A stretch of DNA of 64,000 nt, taken from assembly GCF_003148765.1 (NCBI RefSeq), contig NZ_QGGV01000001.1, forward strand, positions 676,001 to 740,000. Direction: 5' to 3'. The notes under the pieces are model-generated. The model ran no database searches. It saw nothing but the letters and a program-made list of their open reading frames with translations, and was not told the DNA's origin. Below are positions 27,054 through 35,427 of this stretch, one piece after another. Position 1 is the first letter of the stretch. Each line of letters starts with the position of its first letter. Origin of the DNA: Silicimonas algicola. Lineage in GTDB: Bacteria > Pseudomonadota > Alphaproteobacteria > Rhodobacterales > Rhodobacteraceae. Made by a program: the position numbers and the translations under genes.

Positions 27054-27081
27054 GGCCGGACCGGGAGGATTCGGTCCGGCC
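27054..27081 (-). promoter_or_regulatory. GC-rich hairpin between glpV and glpS
   Basis: A perfect 9-bp inverted repeat (GGCCGGACC at 27054-27062, complement 27073-27081, 10-nt loop) fills much of the 84-bp gap after the binding-protein gene. It lacks a T-tract. Such hairpins often protect the upstream binding-protein mRNA or cause partial attenuation, giving more GlpV than transporter subunits; that role is inferred here. Confidence 0.55.
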
Positions 27082-27087
27082 CCGGTC

Positions 27088-28824
27088 TCAGTTCTCGGCC
27101 CACTGCTTGACGAGTTCGTCGTAGTTGACGGTCTCGCCCTGGGGCTTCTCATTGTCGAGCTTGGCCTTGGCGCCGCCCTTGCCGATCCACTCGGACGGAT
27201 CCTTTGGCTCGTTCAGGCGCGGGCCGCAGCCTCCGTAGACGTTGGCCTGCTCGTCCGCCTGCTGCATCCGGGCCATGGTGATGTCCATCTCCTCGGCGAG
27301 ACGGTCCATGGCTTCTTGAGGCGTGAAGGCACCCGAGTTCACGTCACCGATCTGCTGCCACCAGATCTGGGCCAGCTTCGGATAGTCGGGGACGTTGATG
27401 CCCGTGGGCGACCACCGCACGCGGTCGGGCGAGCGGTAGAACTCGACCAGACCACCCAACTGCGGCGCGCGTTCGGTGAAGCTGTCGCCTCGCACCGTGC
27501 TGTCGCGGATGAAGGTAAGTCCCACATGCGACTTCTTGGTGTCGACGGTTTTCGAGGTCACGAACTGCGCATAGAGCCATGCGGCTTGGGCGCGTTCGGA
27601 CGGCGTCGACTTGAGGAACGTCCACGAGCCCACGTCCTGGTAGCCGACCTTCTGGCCTTCTTCCCAGTAGGGACCGTGCGGGCTGGGCGCCATCTTCCAG
27701 AGCGGCGTGCCCTCGTCGTCCACCGTGTTGTTGCCGGCCGATTTCGGCGCGACCATGTCCGCGGTGAAGGCTGTGTACCAGAAGATCTGCTGGGCAACGT
27801 TGCCCTGCGAAAGGGCTGGAAGCGACTGGTAGAAGTCATAGGACGCAGCACCCGGAGGAGCGTACTTCCGAAGCCACTCGTCCCATTTGGCGATGGCATA
27901 GACCGCCGCCGGGCCATTCGCCGCGCCGCCACGAGATACGGACGCGCCGGATGGGTTGCAGGACCCCGCTTCCATGCGGATGCCCCATTCGTCGATCGGG
28001 ACTCCGTTCGGCTCGCCCGGAGAACCGGCACCGGCCATCGAGAGCCAGGCGTCGGTCATGCGCCAACCCAGGTCGGGCGCGCGCTTGCCATAGTCCATGT
28101 GGCCGTAGATCTGGACGCCGTCGATTTCCTTCACGTCGTTGGTGAAGAATTCCGCGATGTCCTCATAGGCCGACCAGTTGACCGGAACGCCCAGCTCGTA
28201 GCCGTACTTGGCCTTGAACTGCTCCTTCAGGTCCTCGCGGTCGAACCAGTCCTTGCGGAACCAGTAGAGGTTCGCGAACTGCTGGTCCGGAAGCTGGTAG
28301 AGGTTGCCGTCGGGGCCGGTCGTGAACTGGATACCCATGAAATCATCGAGATCCAGCGTCGGCGAGGTCGTGTCGGCCCAGTCGCCCGCCATCTGTTCGG
28401 TCAGGTTGTAGGCAAGCTGAAGCCGCGAGTGCGTGCCGATCAGGTCCGAGTCGTTGACGTAGCCGTCGTAGAGGTTCCGTTGCGTCTGCATCTGCGTCTG
28501 CACGGCCTGGACCACTTCGCCCTCGCCGAGGATCTGGTGGTTCACCTTGATCCCGGTGATCTCTTCGAACGCCTTTGTGAGCGTCTCGGATTCGTAGCTG
28601 TGCGTCGGGATGCCTTCGGACAGGACGTTGATTTCGGTTCCGGCGAACGGAGCCGCCGCATCAATGAACCACTGCATCTCGGCAAGTTGCTCGTCTCGGG
28701 TCAGGACAGAGGGTTGGAACTCCTCGTCGACCCACTTTTCCGCGGCCGCCATGTCGGCCCAAGCGGAATGCGTGCCCGCGATGACGGCACTGGCCGCGAC
28801 CGCGGAGTAAAGATACTTGCGCAT
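27088..28824 (-). CDS. glpV: Glycerol ABC transporter substrate-binding protein
   Basis: 578 residues with a Sec signal peptide (residues 1-23, ending SAWA-D). The mature part is a large extracellular solute-binding protein of the MalE-like cluster. This length is typical for GlpV, larger than most sugar-binding proteins. In Rhizobium leguminosarum the homologous system imports glycerol. It is the first gene of the leftward operon and is divergent from glpR across a 153-bp control region. Confidence 0.9.
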   Translation of the reverse strand: MRKYLYSAVAASAVIAGTHSAWADMAAAEKWVDEEFQPSVLTRDEQLAEMQWFIDAAAPFAGTEINVLSEGIPTHSYESETLTKAFEEITGIKVNHQILGEGEVVQAVQTQMQTQRNLYDGYVNDSDLIGTHSRLQLAYNLTEQMAGDWADTTSPTLDLDDFMGIQFTTGPDGNLYQLPDQQFANLYWFRKDWFDREDLKEQFKAKYGYELGVPVNWSAYEDIAEFFTNDVKEIDGVQIYGHMDYGKRAPDLGWRMTDAWLSMAGAGSPGEPNGVPIDEWGIRMEAGSCNPSGASVSRGGAANGPAAVYAIAKWDEWLRKYAPPGAASYDFYQSLPALSQGNVAQQIFWYTAFTADMVAPKSAGNNTVDDEGTPLWKMAPSPHGPYWEEGQKVGYQDVGSWTFLKSTPSERAQAAWLYAQFVTSKTVDTKKSHVGLTFIRDSTVRGDSFTERAPQLGGLVEFYRSPDRVRWSPTGINVPDYPKLAQIWWQQIGDVNSGAFTPQEAMDRLAEEMDITMARMQQADEQANVYGGCGPRLNEPKDPSEWIGKGGAKAKLDNEKPQGETVNYDELVKQWAEN

Positions 28825-28840
28825 CTTTCACCTCCCTGGG

Positions 28841-28926
28841 TTTCGTTTGTGTAGTAATCCTCCACGCCGGAATGCCTAAAGGAACCGAAACGAAAGTCAA
28901 ACGAAAAGAATTCTCTGGAAACGAAA
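28841..28926. promoter_or_regulatory. Predicted GlpR operator array in the glpV-glpR control region
   Basis: The octamer AAACGAAA occurs three times as a direct repeat (28888-28895, 28899-28906, 28919-28926) and once inverted as TTTCGTTT (28841-28848). The spacings are 11, 20 and 47 bp. TTTCGTTT-type repeats are bound by some DeoR-family repressors (for example AgaR), and a DeoR-family GlpR is encoded next door. The array covers the divergent promoters of glpVSTPQU and glpRD. Confidence 0.65.
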
Positions 28927-28977
28927 CGGCTGTCTCCGTATAGGGGACAGAAGACATGGCCCGGGAGGAGAGGCCGC

Positions 28978-29763
28978 ATGGACCTGAACGAGAGGCAGGA
29001 ATCGATCCTGGACCTTTTGCGGAGCGAGGGCCGCGTCGAGGTCGAGGGCCTTTCGATGCGCTTCGACGTGACCAGCCAGACCATCCGCAAGGACCTGGCG
29101 GAACTCTGCGACCGCGGTCTCGCGGCGCGCACGCATGGCGGCGCGCGCAGGCTCGAGACGGTGGCCAACCGCGAATATCACGAACGCCGGATGCTCCAGG
29201 GTCCGCAGAAGGAGGCGATTGGCGCGCTTGCCGCTTCGCTGATCCCCGACCATTGTTCAGTCTCTCTGAATATCGGCACCACTACCGAACAGGTGGCACG
29301 CGCGCTGTCTGGGCATTCCGGCCTCGTCGTGATCTCGAACAACATCAACATCATCACGCAACTTCTTCCCGCGCGCATGAAAGAGCTGATCCTCGTCGGC
29401 GGAGCGGTGCGCCCGGCCGACGGCGCCATCGTGGGCGAGGACGCGGTCGAGTTCATCTCCCGCTACAAGGTCGACTACGCGGTCATCGGCGCCTCGGCGC
29501 TGGACCCGGATGGTGCGATCCTCGACTACGATGCGCGCGAAGTGTCGGTGGCGCGCGCGATCCTGCGCAACTCGCGGCAGAGGATCTGCGTGTGCGACGG
29601 ATCGAAATTCGACCAGTCCGCGCCGGTCCGGATTTGCGATGTCGGCGATCTCGACTACTTCGTGACCGACGCCGATCCGCCTCTGGCCTTTCTTGAGGCG
29701 GCGCGGCGTTCGAACACAGAGGTCCTCACCTTGGAAAACAGACATGGACTCAAGTCCGCCTGA
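28978..29763 (+). CDS. glpR: DeoR-family glycerol regulon repressor
   Basis: 261 residues. The N-terminal DeoR helix-turn-helix (NERQESILDLLRSEGRVEV, then VTSQTIRKDLAEL at about 31-43) is followed by a sugar-phosphate sensing domain with the LNIGTTTE motif (about residues 97-104) and CDGSKF near 204-209. It probably responds to glycerol-3-phosphate and represses the divergent glycerol operon. The start has GGGAGGAG upstream. It overlaps glpD by 20 nt, so the two are co-transcribed. Confidence 0.92.
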   Translation: MDLNERQESILDLLRSEGRVEVEGLSMRFDVTSQTIRKDLAELCDRGLAARTHGGARRLETVANREYHERRMLQGPQKEAIGALAASLIPDHCSVSLNIGTTTEQVARALSGHSGLVVISNNINIITQLLPARMKELILVGGAVRPADGAIVGEDAVEFISRYKVDYAVIGASALDPDGAILDYDAREVSVARAILRNSRQRICVCDGSKFDQSAPVRICDVGDLDYFVTDADPPLAFLEAARRSNTEVLTLENRHGLKSA

Positions 29764-31336
29764 CCGGGACGTCCGGGACGTCTTCATCATCGGCGGCGGC
29801 ATCAACGGGTGCGGAATCGCACGGGACGCGGCGGGACGCGGCCTGTCGGTCACGCTGGCCGAGATGAACGACCTCGCGTCGGCGACGTCATCGGCGTCGA
29901 CGAAGCTGTTCCACGGCGGGCTGCGCTATCTGGAATACTTCGAGTTCCGCCTCGTGCGCGAGGCTCTGGAGGAACGCGAGGTGCTGCTCCGCGCGATGCC
30001 TCACATCTCGTGGCCGATGCGATTCGTGCTGCCTTACCGAAAAGGCATGACCTTCGAGAGCGAGGCGCCGCTGTCCCGCCTTCTGGCCCTGACGATGCCT
30101 TGGCTGAAGGGGCGGCGTCCCGCCTGGCTGATCCGCACCGGCCTGATGATGTACGACCGCCTGGGAGGTCGCGAGATCCTGCCCGCCACGCGGACGCTCG
30201 ACCTCGAGGGCACGCCCGAGGGCGCGGCGCTGGACCCGGCATTCCACAAGGCGTTCGAGTACTCCGACTGCTGGGTCCAGGACTCACGCCTCGTGGTCCT
30301 GAACGCGCGCGATTCCGCGGCACGCGGCGCACGCATCCTGACGCGGACGAAGGTCGTGCGGGCCGAGAGGGGCGCGGACCACTGGACCGTCACGACCGCG
30401 GGACCGGAGGGAGAAGAGACCCACCGCGCCCGGCTTCTGGTCAACGCGGGCGGGCCCTGGGTCGGCGACGTCATCCACCGCACGCTCGGCATCAACTCGC
30501 GCCAGAACGTCCGGCTGGTGCGCGGCAGCCATATCGTGACGCGGAGGCTCTACCCGCACGACAAGTGCTACATCTTTCAGGGCAGGGATGGGCGGGTGAT
30601 CTTCACGATCCCCTACGAGGACGATTTCACCCTGATCGGGACGACCGACGTCGAGCATGCGGACCCCTGGAAGAAGCCCGAGGCGACCCCGGACGAGGTG
30701 CAGTACCTCTGCGATTTCGCTTCGCAGTATCTCAGGCAGTCCGTCACGCCCGAGGACGTCGTTCACACCTATTCCGGGGTGCGTCCGCTTTACGACGACG
30801 GCGCGAAGTCTGCGACGGCGGCCACTCGGGAATACGTCCTCGACCTGAACCACGAGGACGGCGCGCCGCTTCTGAACGTCTTCGGCGGAAAGATCACCAC
30901 GTATCGCAAGCTGGCCGAGGCGGCGATGGATCGGATGGGGCGCGTCTTCGGCGGTCTGCCTGGCGACTGGACGGCGGGCGTCACGCTGCCCGGGGGCGAC
31001 TTCCCTGTGGACGGTGCCGAAGCGCTCATGGCCGACCTTCGCCGGGAGTATCCCTTCCTCGACGAGGCCTGGGCGCGGCGGATGGTCCGGCACTATGGCA
31101 CCGACACGCGGCACATCTTCGGCAAGGCCCGGACAGGGGACGAGCTCGGCGAAGCCTTCGGCGCCGGCATCACCGCGCGCGAACTCGACTGGGCCATGCG
31201 CAAGGAATGGGTCCGGACAGCCGAGGACTTCCTCTGGCGGCGGACAAGGCTGGGCCTGAGAGTGACGCCCGACCAGACACGCCGGATCGACGATTATCTC
31301 GCGAGGTCTGAGGTGACCGCCGAAGCCGTTCATTGA
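29744..31336 (+). CDS. glpD: Glycerol-3-phosphate dehydrogenase (aerobic, FAD)
   Basis: 530 residues from ATG 29744, 20 nt inside glpR. The FAD dinucleotide-binding motif is VFIIGGGINGCGIARDAAGRG-like near residues 13-32, followed by SASTKLFHGGLRYLE, typical for GlpD; a C-terminal helical domain is present. It oxidises glycerol-3-phosphate to dihydroxyacetone phosphate at the inner membrane, passing electrons to quinone. Glycerol kinase (GlpK) is not in the window. Confidence 0.95.
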   Translation: MDSSPPDRDVRDVFIIGGGINGCGIARDAAGRGLSVTLAEMNDLASATSSASTKLFHGGLRYLEYFEFRLVREALEEREVLLRAMPHISWPMRFVLPYRKGMTFESEAPLSRLLALTMPWLKGRRPAWLIRTGLMMYDRLGGREILPATRTLDLEGTPEGAALDPAFHKAFEYSDCWVQDSRLVVLNARDSAARGARILTRTKVVRAERGADHWTVTTAGPEGEETHRARLLVNAGGPWVGDVIHRTLGINSRQNVRLVRGSHIVTRRLYPHDKCYIFQGRDGRVIFTIPYEDDFTLIGTTDVEHADPWKKPEATPDEVQYLCDFASQYLRQSVTPEDVVHTYSGVRPLYDDGAKSATAATREYVLDLNHEDGAPLLNVFGGKITTYRKLAEAAMDRMGRVFGGLPGDWTAGVTLPGGDFPVDGAEALMADLRREYPFLDEAWARRMVRHYGTDTRHIFGKARTGDELGEAFGAGITARELDWAMRKEWVRTAEDFLWRRTRLGLRVTPDQTRRIDDYLARSEVTAEAVH

Positions 31337-31402
31337 CGCTGCGGGATTGAGCATTCCGACGTCGCGCGACAGGGTGGTGCGGGACAAGAAGGAAGGTCCG
31401 GC

Positions 31403-32335
31403 ATGAGCCAGAAGCGGAAGACGATCATCACCTGCGCCGTCACCGGCGCGATCCACACGCCGACGATGTCCGAGTACCTGCCGCTGACGCAGGACGACAT
31501 CGCGCGCCAGGCGATCGAGGCGGCCGAGGCGGGTGCGTCGATCCTGCACCTGCACACGCGTCATCCCGAGGACTTCCGGCCTTCGGTCGATCCAGAGCAT
31601 TACGCGCCGATCCTCCAGCGGGTGAAGCAGTCGACGAATGCGGTGGTTAACCTCACCACGGGCGGCGCGCCCACCATGCAGATCAGCGAACGCATCGAGG
31701 CCGCGCTGGCGTTCAGCCCCGAGATGTGCTCGCTCAACATGGGGTCGATGAATTTCGCCTTTCACGGCCTGGCCGGGCGCTATGACAGTTTCCGCTATGA
31801 CTGGGAGAAGCCTTACATCGAAGGCTCGGAAGGCAACATCTTCCGAAACACGCTGAAGGACATCCGCGAGGCCGCGACGCGCCTTGCGCCTCACAACGTG
31901 AAGTTCGAACACGAATGCTATGACGTGGGCCATCTTTACACGCTGCGCCACTGCCTCGACGAAGGGCTCTTCAAGGCGCCGATCTTCATCCAGTTCGTGA
32001 TGGGCGTCCTCGGCGGGATCGGCGCGGATGTCGAGAACCTCGTCTTCCTGAAGAAGACCGCCGACAAGCTTTTCGGCGATCAATACCGCTGGTCGGTGCT
32101 GGGGGCGGGGGCGGCGCAGATGCCGCTGGCGGCGACGGCAAGCCAGATGGGCGGCAACGTCCGCGTCGGGCTCGAGGATTCGCTCTATATCTCGCGCGGC
32201 AAGCTCGCAGTGTCGAACGCCGAGCAGGTCGCCAAGATCCGGCGCATCATCGAGGACCTGGGCTGCGAGGTCGCGACGCCGGACGAGGCGCGGGAGATTC
32301 TGCATCTCAAGGGCGGCGACAGGGTAAACTTCTGA
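31403..32335 (+). CDS. Beta-keto acid cleavage enzyme (BKACE, 3-keto-5-aminohexanoate cleavage family)
   Basis: 310 residues, a TIM-barrel DUF849 protein. Visible are TCAVTGAIHTP at the N-terminus, the zinc-ligand motif HLHTR (about residues 49-53), and KFEHECYD mid-protein. These zinc enzymes cleave beta-keto acids with acetyl-CoA to give acetoacetate and a new CoA ester. The specific substrate (3-keto-5-aminohexanoate, dehydrocarnitine or others) cannot be chosen from sequence. The start has GAAGGA upstream. It lies 66 nt after glpD on the same strand. Confidence 0.88.
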   Translation: MSQKRKTIITCAVTGAIHTPTMSEYLPLTQDDIARQAIEAAEAGASILHLHTRHPEDFRPSVDPEHYAPILQRVKQSTNAVVNLTTGGAPTMQISERIEAALAFSPEMCSLNMGSMNFAFHGLAGRYDSFRYDWEKPYIEGSEGNIFRNTLKDIREAATRLAPHNVKFEHECYDVGHLYTLRHCLDEGLFKAPIFIQFVMGVLGGIGADVENLVFLKKTADKLFGDQYRWSVLGAGAAQMPLAATASQMGGNVRVGLEDSLYISRGKLAVSNAEQVAKIRRIIEDLGCEVATPDEAREILHLKGGDRVNF

Positions 32336-32419
32336 ACGTGTGCCTTCCTTTGCCGGCCCGGCCTTGACCCCGGCGGGTCCAGGCATAGTGTCGATGCCCT
32401 GAAACACGAGGGACATGTC

Positions 32420-33709
32420 ATGGATCTTCTAGCCCGCGCCACCGCCGTCGTTGGCGGCACGATGGTCCTTCTGAGGCGGATGAACGCGCCCAAGGAGCCG
32501 GCGGTGGGCACGACGCCCGCCATTCCCAACGCGAAGAAGCAGGGCATCATGACCCTGAAGATGCCGACCGGGAAGGGCTGGTCCGAGGGCCAGACGCCGA
32601 AGGCGGCGCCCGGGCTGAAGGTCAACGCCTTCGCCCGCGACCTGAAGCACCCGCGCTGGATCGAGGTCCTGCCGAACGGCGACGTCCTTGTCGCTGAGGC
32701 GCTGCAGGAGGCGGGCCCACCGAAGAACCTCCTCGACCGTGCGGCACAGGCGACCATGCGGCGCGCCCGCGCGCTGGGGCACAGTGCCAACCGCATCACG
32801 CTCTGGCGCGACGAGGACGGCGACGGGGTGGCCGAGCGGCGCGAGGTCTTCGTCGAGAACCAGCGCCAGCCCTTCGGCATGGCGCTGGCCGGGAGCACTT
32901 TTTACGTCGGCAACACCGACGGCATCGTGGCCTTCGACTATGAGGACGGCGCCACGAGCCTGAAGGGCGAGGGCCGGAGGCTGGTCGAGTTCAAGCCTGG
33001 CGGGCACTGGACGCGCAGCCTTCTCCTGTCGCCGGACGGCACGAAGCTTTACGCGGGCGTCGGCTCGCTCACCAACATCGCCGACGAGGGGATGGAGACC
33101 GAGGAGGGCCGCGCCGCGATCTGGGAAATGGACATCGCGTCGGAAAAGGCGCGCGTCTTAGCCTCGGGTTTGCGCAACCCGGTGGGCCTGGCCTTCGAGC
33201 CGACGACGGGTGCGCTCTGGACCGTGGTCAACGAGCGTGACGGTCTGGGCGACGAGACGCCGCCGGACTACCTTACGTCCGTGAAGGAAGGTGGCTTCTA
33301 CGGCTGGCCCTACTGCTATTGGGGGCAGATCGTCGACGACCGGGTGCCTCAGGACGCGAGCCTCGTCGCCCGCGCGATCCGGCCGGATTATGCGCTGGGC
33401 GGGCACACGGCGTCCCTGGGGCTCTGCTGGGTGCCGGAGGGCACGCTGCCCGGCTTCCCCGCCGGCATGGCCATCGGTCAGCACGGGTCGTGGAACCGCT
33501 CGACGCTGTCCGGCTACAAGCTGATCTTCGTCCCGTTCGAGGGCGGACGCCCCTCGGGCTCGCCGCGCGACATCCTGACGGGGTTTCTCGCGGACGACGA
33601 AAGCGTGTCCTACGGCCGTCCGGTGGGGGTCGCTGTTGGGCCGGACGGGAAGTCGCTGCTCATGGCCGACGACGTGGGCGACGTGATCTGGCGGGTGACG
33701 GGGGCGTGA
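32420..33709 (+). CDS. PQQ-dependent sugar (sorbosone) dehydrogenase-like protein
   Basis: 429 residues. A short weakly hydrophobic N-terminus precedes a six-bladed beta-propeller of the soluble quinoprotein glucose/sorbosone dehydrogenase type. Blade signatures include LKHPRWIEVLPNGDVLVAE, SGLRNPVGLAFEP, EGGFYGWPYCYWG and GQHGSWNRS. The family oxidises aldoses or sorbosone, usually in the periplasm. No clear cleavable signal peptide was seen, so localisation is uncertain. Confidence 0.8.
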   Translation: MDLLARATAVVGGTMVLLRRMNAPKEPAVGTTPAIPNAKKQGIMTLKMPTGKGWSEGQTPKAAPGLKVNAFARDLKHPRWIEVLPNGDVLVAEALQEAGPPKNLLDRAAQATMRRARALGHSANRITLWRDEDGDGVAERREVFVENQRQPFGMALAGSTFYVGNTDGIVAFDYEDGATSLKGEGRRLVEFKPGGHWTRSLLLSPDGTKLYAGVGSLTNIADEGMETEEGRAAIWEMDIASEKARVLASGLRNPVGLAFEPTTGALWTVVNERDGLGDETPPDYLTSVKEGGFYGWPYCYWGQIVDDRVPQDASLVARAIRPDYALGGHTASLGLCWVPEGTLPGFPAGMAIGQHGSWNRSTLSGYKLIFVPFEGGRPSGSPRDILTGFLADDESVSYGRPVGVAVGPDGKSLLMADDVGDVIWRVTGA

Positions 33710-33763
33710 GGTGGGTCAGGCGGTCGCGCTCCATTAAGAGGGCGCTCAGCCTGGAGCGTGACA

Positions 33764-33778
33764 GTCCGCTGTGCGGAC
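33764..33778. repeat. Short perfect hairpin GTCCGC-TGT-GCGGAC
   Basis: A 6-bp perfect stem with a 3-nt loop, 55 nt after the sorbosone-dehydrogenase stop. No T-tract follows, so it is at best a weak terminator or boundary element. The rest of the 160-bp gap shows nothing recognisable. Confidence 0.4.
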
Positions 33779-33869
33779 GAAGCTGACTTTAACCACGATA
33801 CAGTCATCATGGTGCCACTTGGACCAACCAAATTACTTCAAGGATCGTAGAACAGCTTTGGCAGAATAG

Positions 33870-34427
33870 ATGCAACTTCCCATCGTCAACATGAATGTGT
33901 GTCGCTGTGGAGGATGGAATGCTTTTCGCTTCGTTACCGCGCTTTTCCTAATCGCTTACCCTGCTATCGCTTCGGCGAATGAAATCGAGGCGCCGGCCTT
34001 CGCGAACCCCGCAGAGGCTTTTCTGAGCGACAAGACGCTCCGCATCGTGTCAGACAGATATGGATCTGGCATTGTCTACGCCAACGGCGACAGGACTGCG
34101 TCTCTCTGGTTCCCAGGTCAACTGCAAGTTTCCAGAGGCACATGGAGCACACAAGGAAACGCTGTACTCCTGAGACCTGGGTCCGAAGGCGGCGAGTTAT
34201 CGACACGTTTACTAAGTGTGTGTTTTCACTTTCCAGAGCGGCGGCGCAGCACCGTGGGCGGAACGTACTTCAAGGTACGCGAATGCCTTCGCTTCGACGA
34301 ACTGGATTCGATTGTTGCTGAGTTTGCCGAAGGTGACATATTGAATCTGTCCAGCGGACAAGCGCCATGCACACTCTGCCAATCTGAAAGCACGTTGGAT
34401 CAGTTGATGCAGAAAGTGTCCGGCTGA
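33870..34427 (+). CDS. Orphan secreted protein of unknown function, low GC
   Basis: 185 residues, not recognised. A signal peptide is likely: the hydrophobic segment FVTALFLIAYPAIASA ends near residue 36, before NEIEAP. An internal ATG at 33891 is an alternative start. The mature part contains several cysteines (including CTLC near 166-169). By eye the G+C is about 50%, clearly lower than the neighbours, and codon use is more AT-rich. It lies beside tRNA-Lys, a common insertion point, so it may have been acquired horizontally. The ribosome-binding site is weak. Confidence 0.55.
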   Translation: MQLPIVNMNVCRCGGWNAFRFVTALFLIAYPAIASANEIEAPAFANPAEAFLSDKTLRIVSDRYGSGIVYANGDRTASLWFPGQLQVSRGTWSTQGNAVLLRPGSEGGELSTRLLSVCFHFPERRRSTVGGTYFKVRECLRFDELDSIVAEFAEGDILNLSSGQAPCTLCQSESTLDQLMQKVSG

Positions 34428-34617
34428 CTGGACGCAGTTGGAAGTGCCAACTTGGGCTCCAAGCCGACCTTCGCTATCGCGCCGGCCTTGCCGGCCCCTT
34501 TGACGACCGCGGCACCCGAGGACCTCTCTAGGGCGCCATTCCGCCGTCTCGCGCGGGCGCAACGCCCCGGAGGGCGAGCACCACGTTCGCCAGGCTCTTG
34601 CTCGTTCTTCGTGACAG

Positions 34618-34693
34618 TGGTGAGCCGTACTGGATTCGAACCAGTGACCCACTGATTAAAAGTCAGTTGCTCTACCAACTGAGCTAACGGCCC
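34618..34693 (-). tRNA. tRNA-Lys (anticodon TTT)
   Basis: On the minus strand a 76-nt cloverleaf starts GGGCCGTTAGCTC and ends with encoded CCA (34618-34620). The anticodon stem-loop reads ACTGA-CTTTTAA-TCAGT, giving UUU for Lys. The T-arm GGTTCGAATCC is canonical. Acceptor pairing is complete with one G-U. The 190 bp to its left (34428-34617) has no convincing gene. Confidence 0.96.
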
Positions 34694-34810
34694 ACTCGAG
34701 CGCCGGACCTAATGCGGCCTCTCCGGGGCGTCAAGGCCAAAACCGACCATCCGCTTGACCCTCTCCGCCGCCACGGGCACGGTGGGGGAACCGAAGCCGA
34801 AGGTTCCCCC

Positions 34811-35389
34811 ATGATGCGCCGATTTCTCGTTGCCGGACTGGCCGTTCTGACCGTCTCTGCCTGCGCTCCGACCGGCGGCATGATGGTCTCGGACAAGGCG
34901 CGCGCGCTAGGGGGCAATCTCTTTGTCGAGACCACGGGCGACGGGCAGGCGCAGTTCCTCGTTCTCGACGGCGAGATCACGCCCGAGACGGCTGCCGTCT
35001 TCGAGCGCGTCACGATCGATGCCGAGGTCGACGGGCTGGTCATCGCGCAGTCGCCGGGGGGCAGCCTTCTGGCCTCGCACCAGATCGGCCGCACGATCAA
35101 GGCCGACCGGATGAACACGATCATCCTCGTCAACTGCATCTCGGCCTGCGTCGATGTCTTCGTCGCGGGCAAGTCGCGCGAGATGACGGAAATCGCGGAA
35201 CTTGGCCTGCACGCGGCGACCGATACGAACATCTCCTACGAGATCGACCGCCGGTACTGGCTCGAGATGGGGTTCCCGGAGCTGAACGAGGCTGCCTACC
35301 GGGTGCCGAACGACCGGCTCTGGATCATCGACGCGGTGCAGGCAAAGCGGATGGGCGTCGCCACCAACATCCTCAGCGCGCGGCGCTAG
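34811..35389 (+). CDS. ClpP-like lipoprotein (COG3904-type periplasmic protein)
   Basis: 192 residues from ATG 34811; an ATG codon follows immediately. A lipoprotein signal ends TVSAC, with the lipidated Cys at residue 18. The mature domain is a ClpP/crotonase-like fold: [14 protein letters not shown] (81-94), then a nucleophile-type ISAC (Ser111), then LGLHAA (His134), matching the Ser-His order of ClpP-like proteases. The same arrangement recurs in the protein at 57086-57826. Proteolytic activity is inferred, not shown; anchoring would be periplasmic. Confidence 0.72.
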   Translation: MMRRFLVAGLAVLTVSACAPTGGMMVSDKARALGGNLFVETTGDGQAQFLVLDGEITPETAAVFERVTIDAEVDGLVIAQSPGGSLLASHQIGRTIKADRMNTIILVNCISACVDVFVAGKSREMTEIAELGLHAATDTNISYEIDRRYWLEMGFPELNEAAYRVPNDRLWIIDAVQAKRMGVATNILSARR

Positions 35390-35427
35390 GCTTCCCACAG
35401 ACCGACGAACCCTCTATATCGCGCGCC

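Noticed and set aside
25915-28854. 979-codon plus-strand open frame opposite glpS and glpV
   Set aside because: Antisense shadow caused by high GC. The minus-strand genes have clear ABC-transporter motifs; the shadow translation has none and is Arg/Asp/His/Val-rich.
30284-32416. 710-codon minus-strand open frame opposite glpD and the BKACE gene
   Set aside because: Antisense shadow; both plus-strand genes are certain, and the shadow has no recognisable domain.
33764-33778. Hairpin after the sorbosone dehydrogenase gene as an intrinsic terminator
   Set aside because: No T-run follows on either strand; kept only as a small inverted repeat.
34400-34678. Minus-strand open frame beginning MVEQLTFNQWVTGSNPV
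   Set aside because: This is the well-known translation artefact of a tRNA gene (here tRNA-Lys) and its flank; there is no protein family or ribosome-binding site.
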